Shown here piece by piece: positions 55,786 to 64,000 of a DNA stretch of 64,000 bases. The DNA lies in the NCBI GenBank assembly GCA_947305745.1, contig CAMZEH010000001.1, forward strand, positions 62,001 through 126,000. Direction: 5' to 3'. Source of the DNA: an uncultured Clostridia bacterium. Lineage in GTDB: Bacteria; Bacillota; Clostridia; Oscillospirales; Acutalibacteraceae. The translations under genes were made by a program, and so were the position numbers. The notes under the pieces are model-generated. The model had not been told where the DNA came from. It searched no databases and saw only the letters and a list, made by a program, of their open reading frames with translations. Within the stretch, counting starts at the first letter, position 1; the number at the start of each line of letters is the position of its first letter.

Positions 55786-56854
55786 TTTGGAAGTAAAAAA
55801 ACAGACTTTTTGCGACGGGGTAAATTTCATTTACGGCCAAAACGCTCAAGGAAAAACGAATTTAATAGAATCGATATGGATGCTAACCGGCGCAAGGTCG
55901 TTTAGAGGCACGAAAGACGCAGATTTGGTGCGTTTCGGAGAAGATTTTGCGAGTATAAAAGCAAAAGTTTTCGCCGATGACCGCGAACAAGAAATAAAAA
56001 TAAATTTCGCCGAAGGAAAAAGAAAAGCTTTTTTAAATGACGTGCCGCAGAGGTATCCCACGGAAATCATCGGAACTCTCAGAACAGTACTTTTTTCACC
56101 GATACACCTTTCGCTCATCGGCGGAGGACCCGAAAAAAGAAGAAAATTCCTCGATGCAGCGATATGCCAACTAAAACCGACATATACCGCGCTCCTGATA
56201 AGATATAATCAAACTTTGAGGCAAAGAAATTCGCTCCTCAAAAACCAACCCGAAAAAAATCTTGATTTTCTTGAAATTCTCGATACAAATCTTTCACGGC
56301 TTGCCTCAAAAATAATGAAAAATAGGCTCGATTACATGGTTTCTCTGAACGCCGAAGCAACAAAGATATACTCCGAGATATCGATGGATAGAGAGAATTT
56401 TGAAATTAAATACGTTTCGAAAATTATGAAGGTTTCTGAGTTCACGGAAGAAAAATTTGAAGAAAGCATGCTCGAAAAACTAAAAAAAAGTAGAGAAACC
56501 GATTTTAAATTCGGATTTACGTCTTTCGGGCCGCATAAAGATGATTTAGAGCTTTATATAGACAAAAAACCCGTGAAAAATTTCGGTTCACAAGGTCAGC
56601 AAAGGTCTGCGGCGCTTTCTCTCAAACTCGCAGAAGCCGAAATTCTAAACAAAAAATTTTCCGATCCACCTATCGTGCTCCTCGATGACGTCATGAGCGA
56701 ACTCGACGATTTGCGCAAAGCATATATGGTTAGGAAAACAAAAAATTGGCAAGTTTTCATTACAGGCTGCGATAAAACGGCACTCAGCATGATGAAATCA
56801 GGCAAAGCTTACGAAATAAGCGGCGGAAAAGTCATTTATACCGAAGATTTTTAG
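55739..56854 (+). CDS. recF: DNA replication and repair protein RecF
   Basis: SMC-like ATPase that loads RecA at gaps. 371 aa with Walker A GQNAQGKTNLIESI near residue 34, the ABC signature GSQGQQRSAALSLKLAEAE, and Walker B PPIVLLDDVMSELD. The TTG start at 55739 overlaps yaaA; another TTG at 55748 is possible. AAGGTG lies just upstream. Confidence 0.95.
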   Translation: MKKLRVLEIQTENYRNLEVKKQTFCDGVNFIYGQNAQGKTNLIESIWMLTGARSFRGTKDADLVRFGEDFASIKAKVFADDREQEIKINFAEGKRKAFLNDVPQRYPTEIIGTLRTVLFSPIHLSLIGGGPEKRRKFLDAAICQLKPTYTALLIRYNQTLRQRNSLLKNQPEKNLDFLEILDTNLSRLASKIMKNRLDYMVSLNAEATKIYSEISMDRENFEIKYVSKIMKVSEFTEEKFEESMLEKLKKSRETDFKFGFTSFGPHKDDLELYIDKKPVKNFGSQGQQRSAALSLKLAEAEILNKKFSDPPIVLLDDVMSELDDLRKAYMVRKTKNWQVFITGCDKTALSMMKSGKAYEISGGKVIYTEDF

Positions 56855-56864
56855 AGGTGGGATT

Positions 56865-57125
56865 ATGTATATTAATATCGGCGGAGATGTTATAATAGAT
56901 GCTCATGAGATAGTCGGCGTTTTTGATATAGATAAAACCACGGTTTATAAGGTTAACAGAAATTATTTGTCAAAAACTGAAAAAAGCGGTAAAATAATAA
57001 ATATTACAGATAAAATACCCAAATCATTTATTGTTTGCGAAAAAAATTCAGAAAATATGGTATATATAAGCCCACTTACGACGGTAACTATACAAAAAAG
57101 AATGACTCACAAAGCTCAATTTTGA
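56865..57125 (+). CDS. remB: RemB/YaaB-like protein (DUF370 family)
   Basis: 86 aa, starting MYINIGGDVIIDAHEIVGVF, with ITDKIPKSFIVCEK and ISPLTTVTIQKRM, typical of YaaB/RemB, which lies between recF and gyrB in Bacillus and Clostridia. The related RemA is a DNA-binding regulator of biofilm genes; the role of RemB is less clear. AGAGGTGGG precedes the ATG, 10 bases after recF. Confidence 0.9.
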   Translation: MYINIGGDVIIDAHEIVGVFDIDKTTVYKVNRNYLSKTEKSGKIINITDKIPKSFIVCEKNSENMVYISPLTTVTIQKRMTHKAQF

Positions 57126-57139
57126 CGGAGGTGTTTATT

Positions 57140-57532
57140 TTGAAAAATTTAAATTTACCCGATTGTCCTTATTGCAGGTCAGAGGCAAGTTATTTTGATT
57201 CTTTCCTTGCCAAAAACAGAGAAACTCATAGATGTTCAAGCTGCGGACGAACATCAAAAGTAAAGGTTAATACCGATATTTTCAGGTTTTTCATAGTTAC
57301 TCAAATAATATCAATAATTTTCTTTATTTTTGCGGTTATCATGGGCGGCCGATACTGTCTTTTAGGGCTTGCGATTGTGGTTTTATGTGCGCTTGCGTTT
57401 TATATAATCTCGCCGTTTATGGTAAGATTTTCTAAGTGGCACGCGAAAGAAAACGAACAAGAAGAGGTTAATTTCGGAGCTAACGAAAACCGTTCGGGGT
57501 TTGATAACGAAAAGGAAATTTTCAGCAATTAA
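57140..57532 (+). CDS. Zinc-ribbon membrane protein of unknown function
   Basis: 130 aa from TTG 57140, seven to eight bases after GGAGGTG; the frame is open further upstream inside remB but without a start signal. Residues ~8-50 form a zinc ribbon (CPYC ... CSSCGR), then two membrane segments (~60-80 and 84-106) and a polar Glu/Asn-rich cytoplasmic tail. Not a standard gene of the recF-gyrB interval. Function unknown. Confidence 0.7.
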   Translation: MKNLNLPDCPYCRSEASYFDSFLAKNRETHRCSSCGRTSKVKVNTDIFRFFIVTQIISIIFFIFAVIMGGRYCLLGLAIVVLCALAFYIISPFMVRFSKWHAKENEQEEVNFGANENRSGFDNEKEIFSN

Positions 57533-57581
57533 TTTTGCTTTTAAAATAAAGGATATTTGAATTTTTTGGAGGAATTTGATT

Positions 57582-59530
57582 TTGGATAGCTTGGATAATA
57601 ACGAAATAAATCAAAGCGGCGGAAAATACGGTGCGGGTGAAATACAAGTTCTTGAAGGGCTTGAAGCCGTCAGAAAGCGCCCCGGTATGTATATCGGTAC
57701 GACGGGTCCGCGTGGGCTTCACCACCTTGTGTATGAAATAGTAGATAATGGTATTGATGAAGCACTTGCGGGCTTTTGTAGTAAGATTGAAGTGGATATT
57801 TTGCCCGGAGATATAATAAGAGTAAAAGATAACGGGCGCGGAATTCCCGTAGGCATTCATCCGACGGCAGGAATTCCCGCTGTTACGGTTGTATTTACGG
57901 TTCTGCACGCAGGCGGAAAATTCGGCGGCAGCGGATATAAAGTTTCGGGTGGACTTCACGGCGTAGGTGCGTCGGTTGTCAATGCGCTTTCCGAATGGCT
58001 TGAAGTAGAAGTTTGCGACGGGAAAAAGGTTTATAAGCAAAAGTTCGCAAGAGGAAACATCGTAACCGATTTGGAAGTAGTGGGTGAATCGACTGAAAAA
58101 GGTACGACCATAACATTCAAAGCCGACCCTGAGATTTTCAAAGAAACAACGGTTTACGACTATGAAGTGCTTCAAACAAGGCTACGCGAACAAGCGTTTT
58201 TGAATGCAGGTGTGAGGATTGTTCTGAGAGATACAAGAAACGCCGACGAGCCTCGTGAAGATGATTTTCATTATAGCGGCGGAATAAAGAGTTTTGTCGA
58301 GTATATTCACAAAAGCGCGGACTTTCGGTTTTGCACGATGATGTTATAAGTTTTTCAGGCAAACTTCCGAATGATACCGCAAGCGCCGAAGTAGCGTTCC
58401 AATATAACGACAGCTACAACGATTTGGTTCTTTCGTTCGCTAATAATATCCACACTATGGACGGCGGAACGCACGAAGACGGCTTTAAAAGGGCGTTTAC
58501 AAGGGTTATAAATGACTATGCACGGAAATATAATTTACTTAAGGAAAACGATAAAAATTTCTCAGGTGATGACGTAAGAGAAGGTTTGACAGCGATAATC
58601 AGTGTAAAAGTTCAGAACGCACAGTTCGAAGGGCAGACAAAAACAAGGCTCGGAAACACTGAAATAAAAGGCCTTGTAGATGGAATACTTGCTGATAAAT
58701 TTGCGGCTTATCTTGAAGAAAATCCGGTTGTTGGTAAAGCGATAGTCGAAAAAGCGTTAGCTGCTTCAAGGGCAAGAGATGCGGCGAAAAAAGCAAGGGA
58801 TTTGGTACGCAGAAAGAGCGCGATGGAATCAGCATCGTTACCGGGAAAACTTGCGGATTGCCAATCTAAAAACGCCGAGGAAACCGAGATATATATCGTA
58901 GAAGGAGATTCGGCGGGAGGCTCGGCAAAGAGTGGGCGCGACCGTAAATTTCAAGCAATTTTACCGCTTTGGGGTAAGATGCTCAACGTAGAAAAAGCAA
59001 GGCTCGACAAAGTATACGGAAACGAAAAATTAATGCCCGTCATAATGGCGCTGGGCTGCGGAATAGGCGAAGATTTCGACGTAAATAAACTCCGCTACGG
59101 GAAAGTCATAATTATGGCCGATGCGGACGTTGACGGTTCACATATACGTACGCTTTTACTGACGTTTTTCTTTAGATTTATGAAACCTGTCGTGGAGCAA
59201 GGGCATATATATATAGCACAGCCGCCGCTTTATAGGCTCACCAAGAACAAAAAGCATTTTTATGCGTTTTCGGATGAAGAAAGAGATAAAATAATCGCCG
59301 AACTCGGTGGATGCAATGAGATTCAGCGCTATAAAGGTCTTGGTGAGATGGACGCCGAACAGCTTTGGGAAACAACGATGAACCCCGAAACGAGAATGAT
59401 GCTCAGAGTTTCGCTCGAAGACGCAGCAGCTGCAGACGAGACGTTTACTATACTTATGGGAGATAAAGTAGAGCCGCGACGTGAATTCATTGAGCAAAAT
59501 GCGAAATACGTTCAAAATTTGGATGTGTAA
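57582..59530 (+). CDS. gyrB: DNA gyrase subunit B, interrupted by a frameshift in this sequence
   Basis: ATPase and TOPRIM subunit of gyrase. The start TTG at 57582 lies nine bases after GGAGG. The first part (57582-58349) covers the GHKL ATPase ([34 protein letters not shown]). At about 58320-58332 the frame shifts. The second part (58331-59530) continues with [11 protein letters not shown], the [21 protein letters not shown] and [16 protein letters not shown], and the C-terminal [12 protein letters not shown]. One base missing from the T-run at 58329-58332, or two extra bases nearby, would explain it. Both halves are otherwise intact and of full combined length. I favour a sequence error over a dead gene because gyrase is essential. 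Confidence 0.9.
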
Positions 59531-59552
59531 TATGTAAACTTTGAAAAAGATG

Positions 59553-59581
59553 TTGATTTTAATTTCAATTATCAATATAAT
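59553..59581 (+). promoter_or_regulatory. Promoter upstream of the acidic membrane protein and gyrA
   Basis: TTGATT, 17 bases, perfect TATAAT on the plus strand, 60 bases before the next ATG; can also serve gyrA. Confidence 0.65.
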
Positions 59582-59641
59582 TTTAATCATTAGCGTTTTT
59601 ATATACTAAAATAACAAATTTAAGGAGTAAGTGAAACCGAT

Positions 59642-60343
59642 ATGAAAGACAGCGATTCGTACCCTCCGTCTGAGACGGGGAACAATTTGGTTCAACTTGA
59701 TAATTTGGCGAAAGATATCTCGGAAGAAAGCGAAAAAATCGATTCCGAAAGCGATGACGTTCGATTATCGAGCGGAGAAAGCGACCGAGACGAAAATCAA
59801 ATCGTTGCGGATGATGAATTCGAAGAGTACGAGGAAGAAAAAACAGGTATCAAGATAAGCTATAAATTAAAACCCGAAGAGGTTTACAGTGTTATCAGGA
59901 GGGTAGGAAACTTTAAAGATGCCATTAAGACGCAGCAAAGACAAACCCTCATTCACGCAGGAATTTTGGGAATAATGATTGCTATTTTTTTAATCATGAG
60001 AAACCCATATTATTTTTGGTTTGCTTTGTTACCGATTTTTGCCATACTGATGATTTGGTGTGTGCCGTTTTTCGGAGTCAGAAGAATACTTTCAAAAGCT
60101 TTTAATAACAAACCGATTACTTTGGAAGTTTTTCCCGATGAAATTGACATAATTCAAGGTGGAGTAAAAAAAGAGATAGTTCTGGACGACTCTTACGAGA
60201 GCGAAGAATATGACGATATTATAGTTGTGACCAAAGACGATATTATTAAGCTTATGTTGCCGCTGAGGGCCGTGGAGCCTGAGTTTAGAGCGGAGGTTCA
60301 GGCTATAATTCTTGCGGGAATCAAACCGAAAGAGGAAGATTAA
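59642..60343 (+). CDS. Membrane protein with acidic N-terminal tail, YcxB-like pattern
   Basis: 233 aa. Residues ~1-70 are polar and strongly acidic (EFEEYEEEK). Two membrane segments lie near residues 103-120 and 126-146. The C-terminal ~80 residues (EVFPDEIDIIQGG ... DDIIVVTKDDIIKLMLPLRA) resemble the YcxB-like domain found after paired membrane helices; this is pattern recognition only. AAGGAG precedes the ATG. It separates gyrB from gyrA, which are often adjacent. Function unknown. Confidence 0.6.
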   Translation: MKDSDSYPPSETGNNLVQLDNLAKDISEESEKIDSESDDVRLSSGESDRDENQIVADDEFEEYEEEKTGIKISYKLKPEEVYSVIRRVGNFKDAIKTQQRQTLIHAGILGIMIAIFLIMRNPYYFWFALLPIFAILMIWCVPFFGVRRILSKAFNNKPITLEVFPDEIDIIQGGVKKEIVLDDSYESEEYDDIIVVTKDDIIKLMLPLRAVEPEFRAEVQAIILAGIKPKEED

Positions 60344-60391
60344 AATTATTAACATTTTTAAAGAAAAATGTTGAAAGATTAGGGGTATTTG

Positions 60392-62932
60392 ATGGATAAT
60401 CAAGGTGAAAGAAATTTAGGTGAAGAACAAGCTTTTACGCCTAAAGTTGTTGATGTTGACATTGAAAAAGAAATGAAAACGTCATTTTTGGCGTACTCGA
60501 TGTCGGTAATAGTTTCTCGTGCGCTGCCTGATGTGCGTGACGGTTTAAAACCTGTTCATAGGCGCATACTTTATACGATGTTTGAAGATGGATTAAGTCC
60601 TGATAAAGCTTATAGAAAATGCGCAAATACCGTCGGTGACGTTCTGGGTAGATATCACCCGCACGGCGATTCATCTGTATATGATGCGCTTGTACGTTTG
60701 GCGCAGGATTTTTCTATGAGATATATGCTTGTGGACGGTCATGGTAACTTTGGTTCGGTCGACGGCGATCCGCCTGCTGCTTACCGTTATACGGAATCTC
60801 GTATGAGTAAGATTTCGCTCAAAATGCTCACGGATATTGAAAAAGATACGGTTGATTTTGCACCGAACTACGATGATAGGCTCAAAGAACCTACTGTTTT
60901 GCCGTCAAGATTCCCGAATTTGCTCGTCAATGGCTCTACGGGTATAGCAGTCGGAATGGCTACGAATATTCCACCTCATAATATGCGTGAAGTAATTGAC
61001 GGCATGTGCTGCCTTATTGATAATCCTGACGCAGAGCTACCGGAACTTATGGAACACATCAAAGGGCCGGATTTTCCGACGGGCGCAACTATAATGGGGC
61101 GTTCGGGTATACGTGCGGCATATTCGACAGGTCGCGGAAAGATAGCCGTCAGAGCGAAAACCGAGATTGTCGAAGATAAAAATGGCAAATCAAAAATAAT
61201 AGTTACCGAACTTCCGTATCAAGTCAATAAAGCAAGGCTTGTTGAGAATATTGCCGAAATGGTCAAAGATAAGAGAATTGAAGGAATTTCCAGAATCGAA
61301 GATCATTCCGATAGAAACGGTATGCATATAGAAATAGACCTCAAAAAAGACGCAGCGCCGCAAATAGTACTCAATCATCTGTATACGTATTCACAGCTGC
61401 AAATAACATACGGCGTGATAATGCTTGCAATAGTTGACGGCGAGCCAAAAATACTCAACTTAAAGCAAGTTTTGGAAGAATACATCAAATTCCAGATGAA
61501 AGTCATAACAAGGCGCACGAAATTCGACCTCAAAAAAGCCGAAGAAAGAGCGCATATCTTGGAAGGGCTTAAAATTGCGCTTGATTTTATAGACGAAGTT
61601 GTTGCGATACTGCGCTCATCTAAATCTATTGCCGAAGGCAGACAAAGACTTTCTGAAAGGTTCGGGCTTGATGACGTTCAAACTCAAGCAATAGTACAAA
61701 TGCCGCTTGGACGTTTAACAGGTCTGGAACGCACCAAAATCGAAGAAGAACTCGCTGCACTCGCGGCAAAAATAGCAGATTACAAAGATATTTTGGCCAA
61801 TGAACATAGAGTTCGCGAGATAGTCAAGACGGAAGCGCTAGAAGTAAAAGAAAAGTTTGGCGATGAACGTAGAACAGCTATTGAAAACGTCAGCGGTGAA
61901 GTGGATATCGAAGATTTAATTCCCGAAGAAGAATGCGTTCTTACGATGACGAGATACGGGTACATCAAGCGCCAAAGCCTCGATAGCTACAAAACGCAGC
62001 GCCGTGGTGGTAGAGGTATTTCAGGTCTTGCGCGCCGCGATGAAGATACCGTCAACGAGATGTTTGTAATAAACAGCCATGATTATATTCTGTTCTTCAC
62101 TAATTTCGGCCGTGTTTATAGGCTCAAATGTTATGAAGTACACGAAAGTTCAAGGACGTCAAAAGGTATGAATATAGCAAATCTGTTGCCGATCTCGGGC
62201 GAAGAACGCGTTACTTCGATGATTAAGGTAACGGAATTTGAAGATGATAAATATCTGATTATGATTACCAAGAACGGCGTTATTAAGAGGACAAAACTGA
62301 CTTCCTTCAATACGGCGAGAAAAGGCGGACTGATTGCTGTTGACCTCGATGAAGGCGATGAACTTACTTGGGTCCGCATGACGGACGGCAAAAAAGAAAT
62401 GCTTGTAGCGACGAAAAAAGGTAAGTCGATAAGATTTAACGAGACGGACGTCAGAGAGGTTGGACGTAGTGCCAGGGGTGTAAGGGCATTAAGACTTAAA
62501 GATGATGATGCTGTCGTTGGAATGGTTGTTGTTGACGATGAAAAATCAATTCTGACTGTTTCTGAAACAGGTTACGGCAGGATTTCCGATGTTGAGGATT
62601 ATAGAATTCAGTCCAGAGGCGGGCAAGGCGTTATTAACTATCATACGGAAAAATACGGAGATGTTGCGGCGGTTAACAGTGTAAGCGATGATGAAGACGT
62701 CATAATGATTTCGGATAGCGGAGTTATCATCAGGATGCATGCCGATACTATTCGTAAATGTTCAAGGCCGTCTAAAGGCGTAAAAGTCATGAGGCTCGGC
62801 GAAGAAAATAAAGTTGTTGCGGTTGCGTGCGTTCCGAGAGATGACGAGGAAGAAGTAGATGATTCGGTTTCGGAAGATGATTTAACAACTGATGATGAAA
62901 CGAACATAGAAGAAGAAAACGCCGAAGAATAA
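60392..62932 (+). CDS. gyrA: DNA gyrase subunit A
   Basis: DNA breakage-reunion subunit. 846 aa. The N-terminal [20 protein letters not shown] is followed by the HTH region, the catalytic tyrosine in [10 protein letters not shown], and the quinolone region [14 protein letters not shown]. The C-terminal wheel domain contains a GyrA box reading QRRGGRG, which marks gyrase rather than topoisomerase IV. It ends in an unusually acidic tail rich in Asp and Glu (about 35 residues). The ATG at 60392 follows AGGGG. Confidence 0.97.
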   Translation: MDNQGERNLGEEQAFTPKVVDVDIEKEMKTSFLAYSMSVIVSRALPDVRDGLKPVHRRILYTMFEDGLSPDKAYRKCANTVGDVLGRYHPHGDSSVYDALVRLAQDFSMRYMLVDGHGNFGSVDGDPPAAYRYTESRMSKISLKMLTDIEKDTVDFAPNYDDRLKEPTVLPSRFPNLLVNGSTGIAVGMATNIPPHNMREVIDGMCCLIDNPDAELPELMEHIKGPDFPTGATIMGRSGIRAAYSTGRGKIAVRAKTEIVEDKNGKSKIIVTELPYQVNKARLVENIAEMVKDKRIEGISRIEDHSDRNGMHIEIDLKKDAAPQIVLNHLYTYSQLQITYGVIMLAIVDGEPKILNLKQVLEEYIKFQMKVITRRTKFDLKKAEERAHILEGLKIALDFIDEVVAILRSSKSIAEGRQRLSERFGLDDVQTQAIVQMPLGRLTGLERTKIEEELAALAAKIADYKDILANEHRVREIVKTEALEVKEKFGDERRTAIENVSGEVDIEDLIPEEECVLTMTRYGYIKRQSLDSYKTQRRGGRGISGLARRDEDTVNEMFVINSHDYILFFTNFGRVYRLKCYEVHESSRTSKGMNIANLLPISGEERVTSMIKVTEFEDDKYLIMITKNGVIKRTKLTSFNTARKGGLIAVDLDEGDELTWVRMTDGKKEMLVATKKGKSIRFNETDVREVGRSARGVRALRLKDDDAVVGMVVVDDEKSILTVSETGYGRISDVEDYRIQSRGGQGVINYHTEKYGDVAAVNSVSDDEDVIMISDSGVIIRMHADTIRKCSRPSKGVKVMRLGEENKVVAVACVPRDDEEEVDDSVSEDDLTTDDETNIEEENAEE

Positions 62933-62943
62933 TAAAAAGTATT

Positions 62944-62980
62944 AAGCTTATCGTTTTAAATAGTGGCGATAAGCTTTTTT
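62944..62980 (+). terminator. Terminator of gyrA
   Basis: AAGCTTATCG and CGATAAGCTT form a ten-base perfect stem with a 13-base loop, followed by TTTT. It lies 12 bases after the gyrA stop. Confidence 0.85.
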
Positions 62981-63124
62981 AATGCATCATTTTATTTTTC
63001 CACTCAAAAAAACTCAAAATATTCATACATAAAACGCCAAAAAATTCGGAATCTTTATGATACTCTAAACCTAAAAAGGAAGTTTAGAAAGGTGGAATGT
63101 GCAAGTTTTGGCTTGCGGAGTATC

Positions 63125-63862
63125 ATGTATAAGTACGAGAGAATTAACAGAAGATGTAATCTTATTTGCGTTAGGAGTTTTTTAGGTAGATCCGAAAACG
63201 ACGGTTTTTTTAGGAAAATATATTGTAAACATATCAAGAAACCTAATGTAAATGCCGTAAAATTTTTGCTTGTTTGTCTTATTTTAATAGCTTCAATAGT
63301 TGCTGTTTCCATTGCACTGAGCGCCGCCGAAAAGGGCGACAATGCACTCGGACTCAGCGATTATGATAATTTCATTTGGCCTGTGGTTATGCAAAATCCG
63401 GAAAGTTTTGATGAAAATTCACCTGCAGAAACAAACACGGTAGTATCGGCGTCGGTATGGAAAGCGGCGATGGAAAAGAAAGATGATAAAAGTAAATTTA
63501 ACGAAGAACAGGAGCTTGTCCTCAGTTTTGATGAAGTGCAAGAGGCATGCCAAAGCCTTTTTGACAGAACTTTTCAAAAAGCTGATTTAATTGGTATTGA
63601 TGAGGGTTTTTTTGAGTATGATGAGAATAAAAATTGTTTTTTTGTAAAGAGTGTAAGCGGAGTCGATAACTACATCCCTCATACCGTCAACGCTTACCGC
63701 AAAGATGATGACATTATTTTGAAAGTCGGATACGTTATGCCTTCTGAAAGCTTTGAGCCAGGTATGAGCGGTATTCTTGAGAATAATATTTCAAAATATA
63801 AAATTTACCACCTAAAAACCGACGAAACAACGGGCAGAAAATATGTCTCGGCTGTCGAATAA
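63125..63862 (+). CDS. Membrane-anchored protein of unknown function
   Basis: About 245 aa if translation starts at ATG 63125 (MYKYERINRR); the frame is open back to 62963, and a GTG at 63092 after AAGGAAG is an alternative. Starts before 62980 are unlikely because they lie in the gyrA terminator. A basic N-terminal segment (~50 residues) precedes one membrane helix (FLLVCLILIASIVAVSIALS). The rest is an external domain without recognised motifs, rich in Asp and Glu (GDNALGLSDYDNFIWPVVMQ begins it). Type II orientation is expected from the basic N terminus. Function unknown. Confidence 0.6.
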   Translation: MYKYERINRRCNLICVRSFLGRSENDGFFRKIYCKHIKKPNVNAVKFLLVCLILIASIVAVSIALSAAEKGDNALGLSDYDNFIWPVVMQNPESFDENSPAETNTVVSASVWKAAMEKKDDKSKFNEEQELVLSFDEVQEACQSLFDRTFQKADLIGIDEGFFEYDENKNCFFVKSVSGVDNYIPHTVNAYRKDDDIILKVGYVMPSESFEPGMSGILENNISKYKIYHLKTDETTGRKYVSAVE

Positions 63863-63870
63863 ATAAAAAG

Positions 63871-64000
63871 TCACATCAGTAGATACATCAGTATCAGCAC
63901 CAAATTTATATTTTCCTCGCTCTCCATAAGCAAAACGATTAGTATTATTATCAGTGCTTTGTCGGGCTCTTTTAAAAAGTTTTGCAGTATGTTTTTTGCG
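63871..64000 (-). CDS. C-terminal end of a hydrophobic protein (cut by the window edge)
   Basis: On the minus strand a frame enters from the right edge and runs 42 codons to a TGA at 63871-63873. It reads NILQNFLKEPDKALIIILIV, then LLMESEENINLVLILMYLLM. Two hydrophobic Leu/Ile-rich stretches separated by Glu/Asn are typical of small clostridial membrane proteins. The gene converges on the 63125 gene with 8 bases between stops. The N-terminal part lies outside the window. Confidence 0.5.
   Translation of the reverse strand, partial: AKNILQNFLKEPDKALIIILIVLLMESEENINLVLILMYLLM

Noticed and set aside
58315..58335. Programmed -1 frameshifting to join the two gyrB frames
   Set aside because: A shift back by one base would restore the frame, but no in-frame X XXY YYZ slippery heptamer lies at the junction and no obvious stimulatory structure was seen. 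A missing base is simpler.
1..64000. CRISPR arrays, insertion sequences, prophage genes, tRNA genes
   Set aside because: No regularly spaced repeats, transposase or phage motifs, or cloverleaf with a CCA-type acceptor were recognised on either strand by reading. A covariance search could still find a missed tRNA.

Overview
The window looks like the origin-proximal chromosome of a low-G+C Gram-positive bacterium of the class Clostridia. The evidence is the gene order (rpmH-rnpA-yidD on one side, dnaA-dnaN-yaaA-recF-remB-gyrB-gyrA on the other), a complete S10-spc-alpha ribosomal operon followed by adk, map, a KOW protein and infA, a SpoVT-type regulator, zinc forms of several ribosomal proteins, AAGGAGG-type ribosome binding sites with many TTG/GTG starts, and near-consensus sigma-A promoters with 17-base spacers. 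The most telling gene is a complete ATP/ADP translocase of the Tlc/NTT family (23401-24915). Such carriers are otherwise known mainly from obligate intracellular bacteria such as Rickettsia and Chlamydia and from plastids, so I infer an intracellular, host-energy-using clostridium. From memory, such carriers have also been reported in clostridial endosymbionts of termite-gut protists, and this may be a relative.

Layout. 1-7.1 kb: a small unknown gene behind a (TA)n-containing promoter, spoVT, the lower-glycolysis block pgk-tpiA-gpmI, and a membrane pyrophosphatase (hppA). 7.2-23.3 kb: the ribosomal protein superoperon, all on the minus strand, with an unexpected small membrane protein between rplW and rplB. 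23.4-26.1 kb: the ATP/ADP translocase and a secreted leucine-rich-repeat protein. 26.2-36.5 kb: glnS, gltX, a VanY-like carboxypeptidase, a 1054-residue metallophosphoesterase, nfo, a promoter/terminator-bracketed unit without a recognisable gene, serS and a small membrane protein. 36.5-44.7 kb: parB-parA-rsmG-mnmG-mnmE-jag, then yidC, with two perfect parS sites and a secreted protein gene lodged between jag and yidC. 44.8-51.7 kb: an accessory block between yidC and yidD (Cys-rich secreted protein, three surface-polysaccharide genes, two unknown proteins, a stand-alone 5S rRNA gene, one more secreted protein). 51.7-62.9 kb: yidD, rnpA, rpmH, dnaA, oriC, dnaN, yaaA, recF, remB, gyrB (frameshifted as given) and gyrA. 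The last kilobase holds an unknown membrane-anchored protein and the tail of a convergent gene.

How it fits together. Core replication, segregation and translation are intact apart from gyrB. Retained glycolysis, a K+-dependent-type pyrophosphatase and the nucleotide exchanger suggest mixed energy supply: host ATP plus some substrate-level phosphorylation and PPi-driven ion pumping. At least four genes encode proteins with clear signal peptides and no recognisable domain or only LRRs. One of them (43202-43762) would, after signal cleavage, begin with a classical bipartite nuclear localisation signal. Because a Gram-positive cell has no outer membrane, Sec-secreted proteins could enter the host cell directly, so these are effector candidates (inference). 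No tRNA, CRISPR array, insertion sequence or prophage was recognised.
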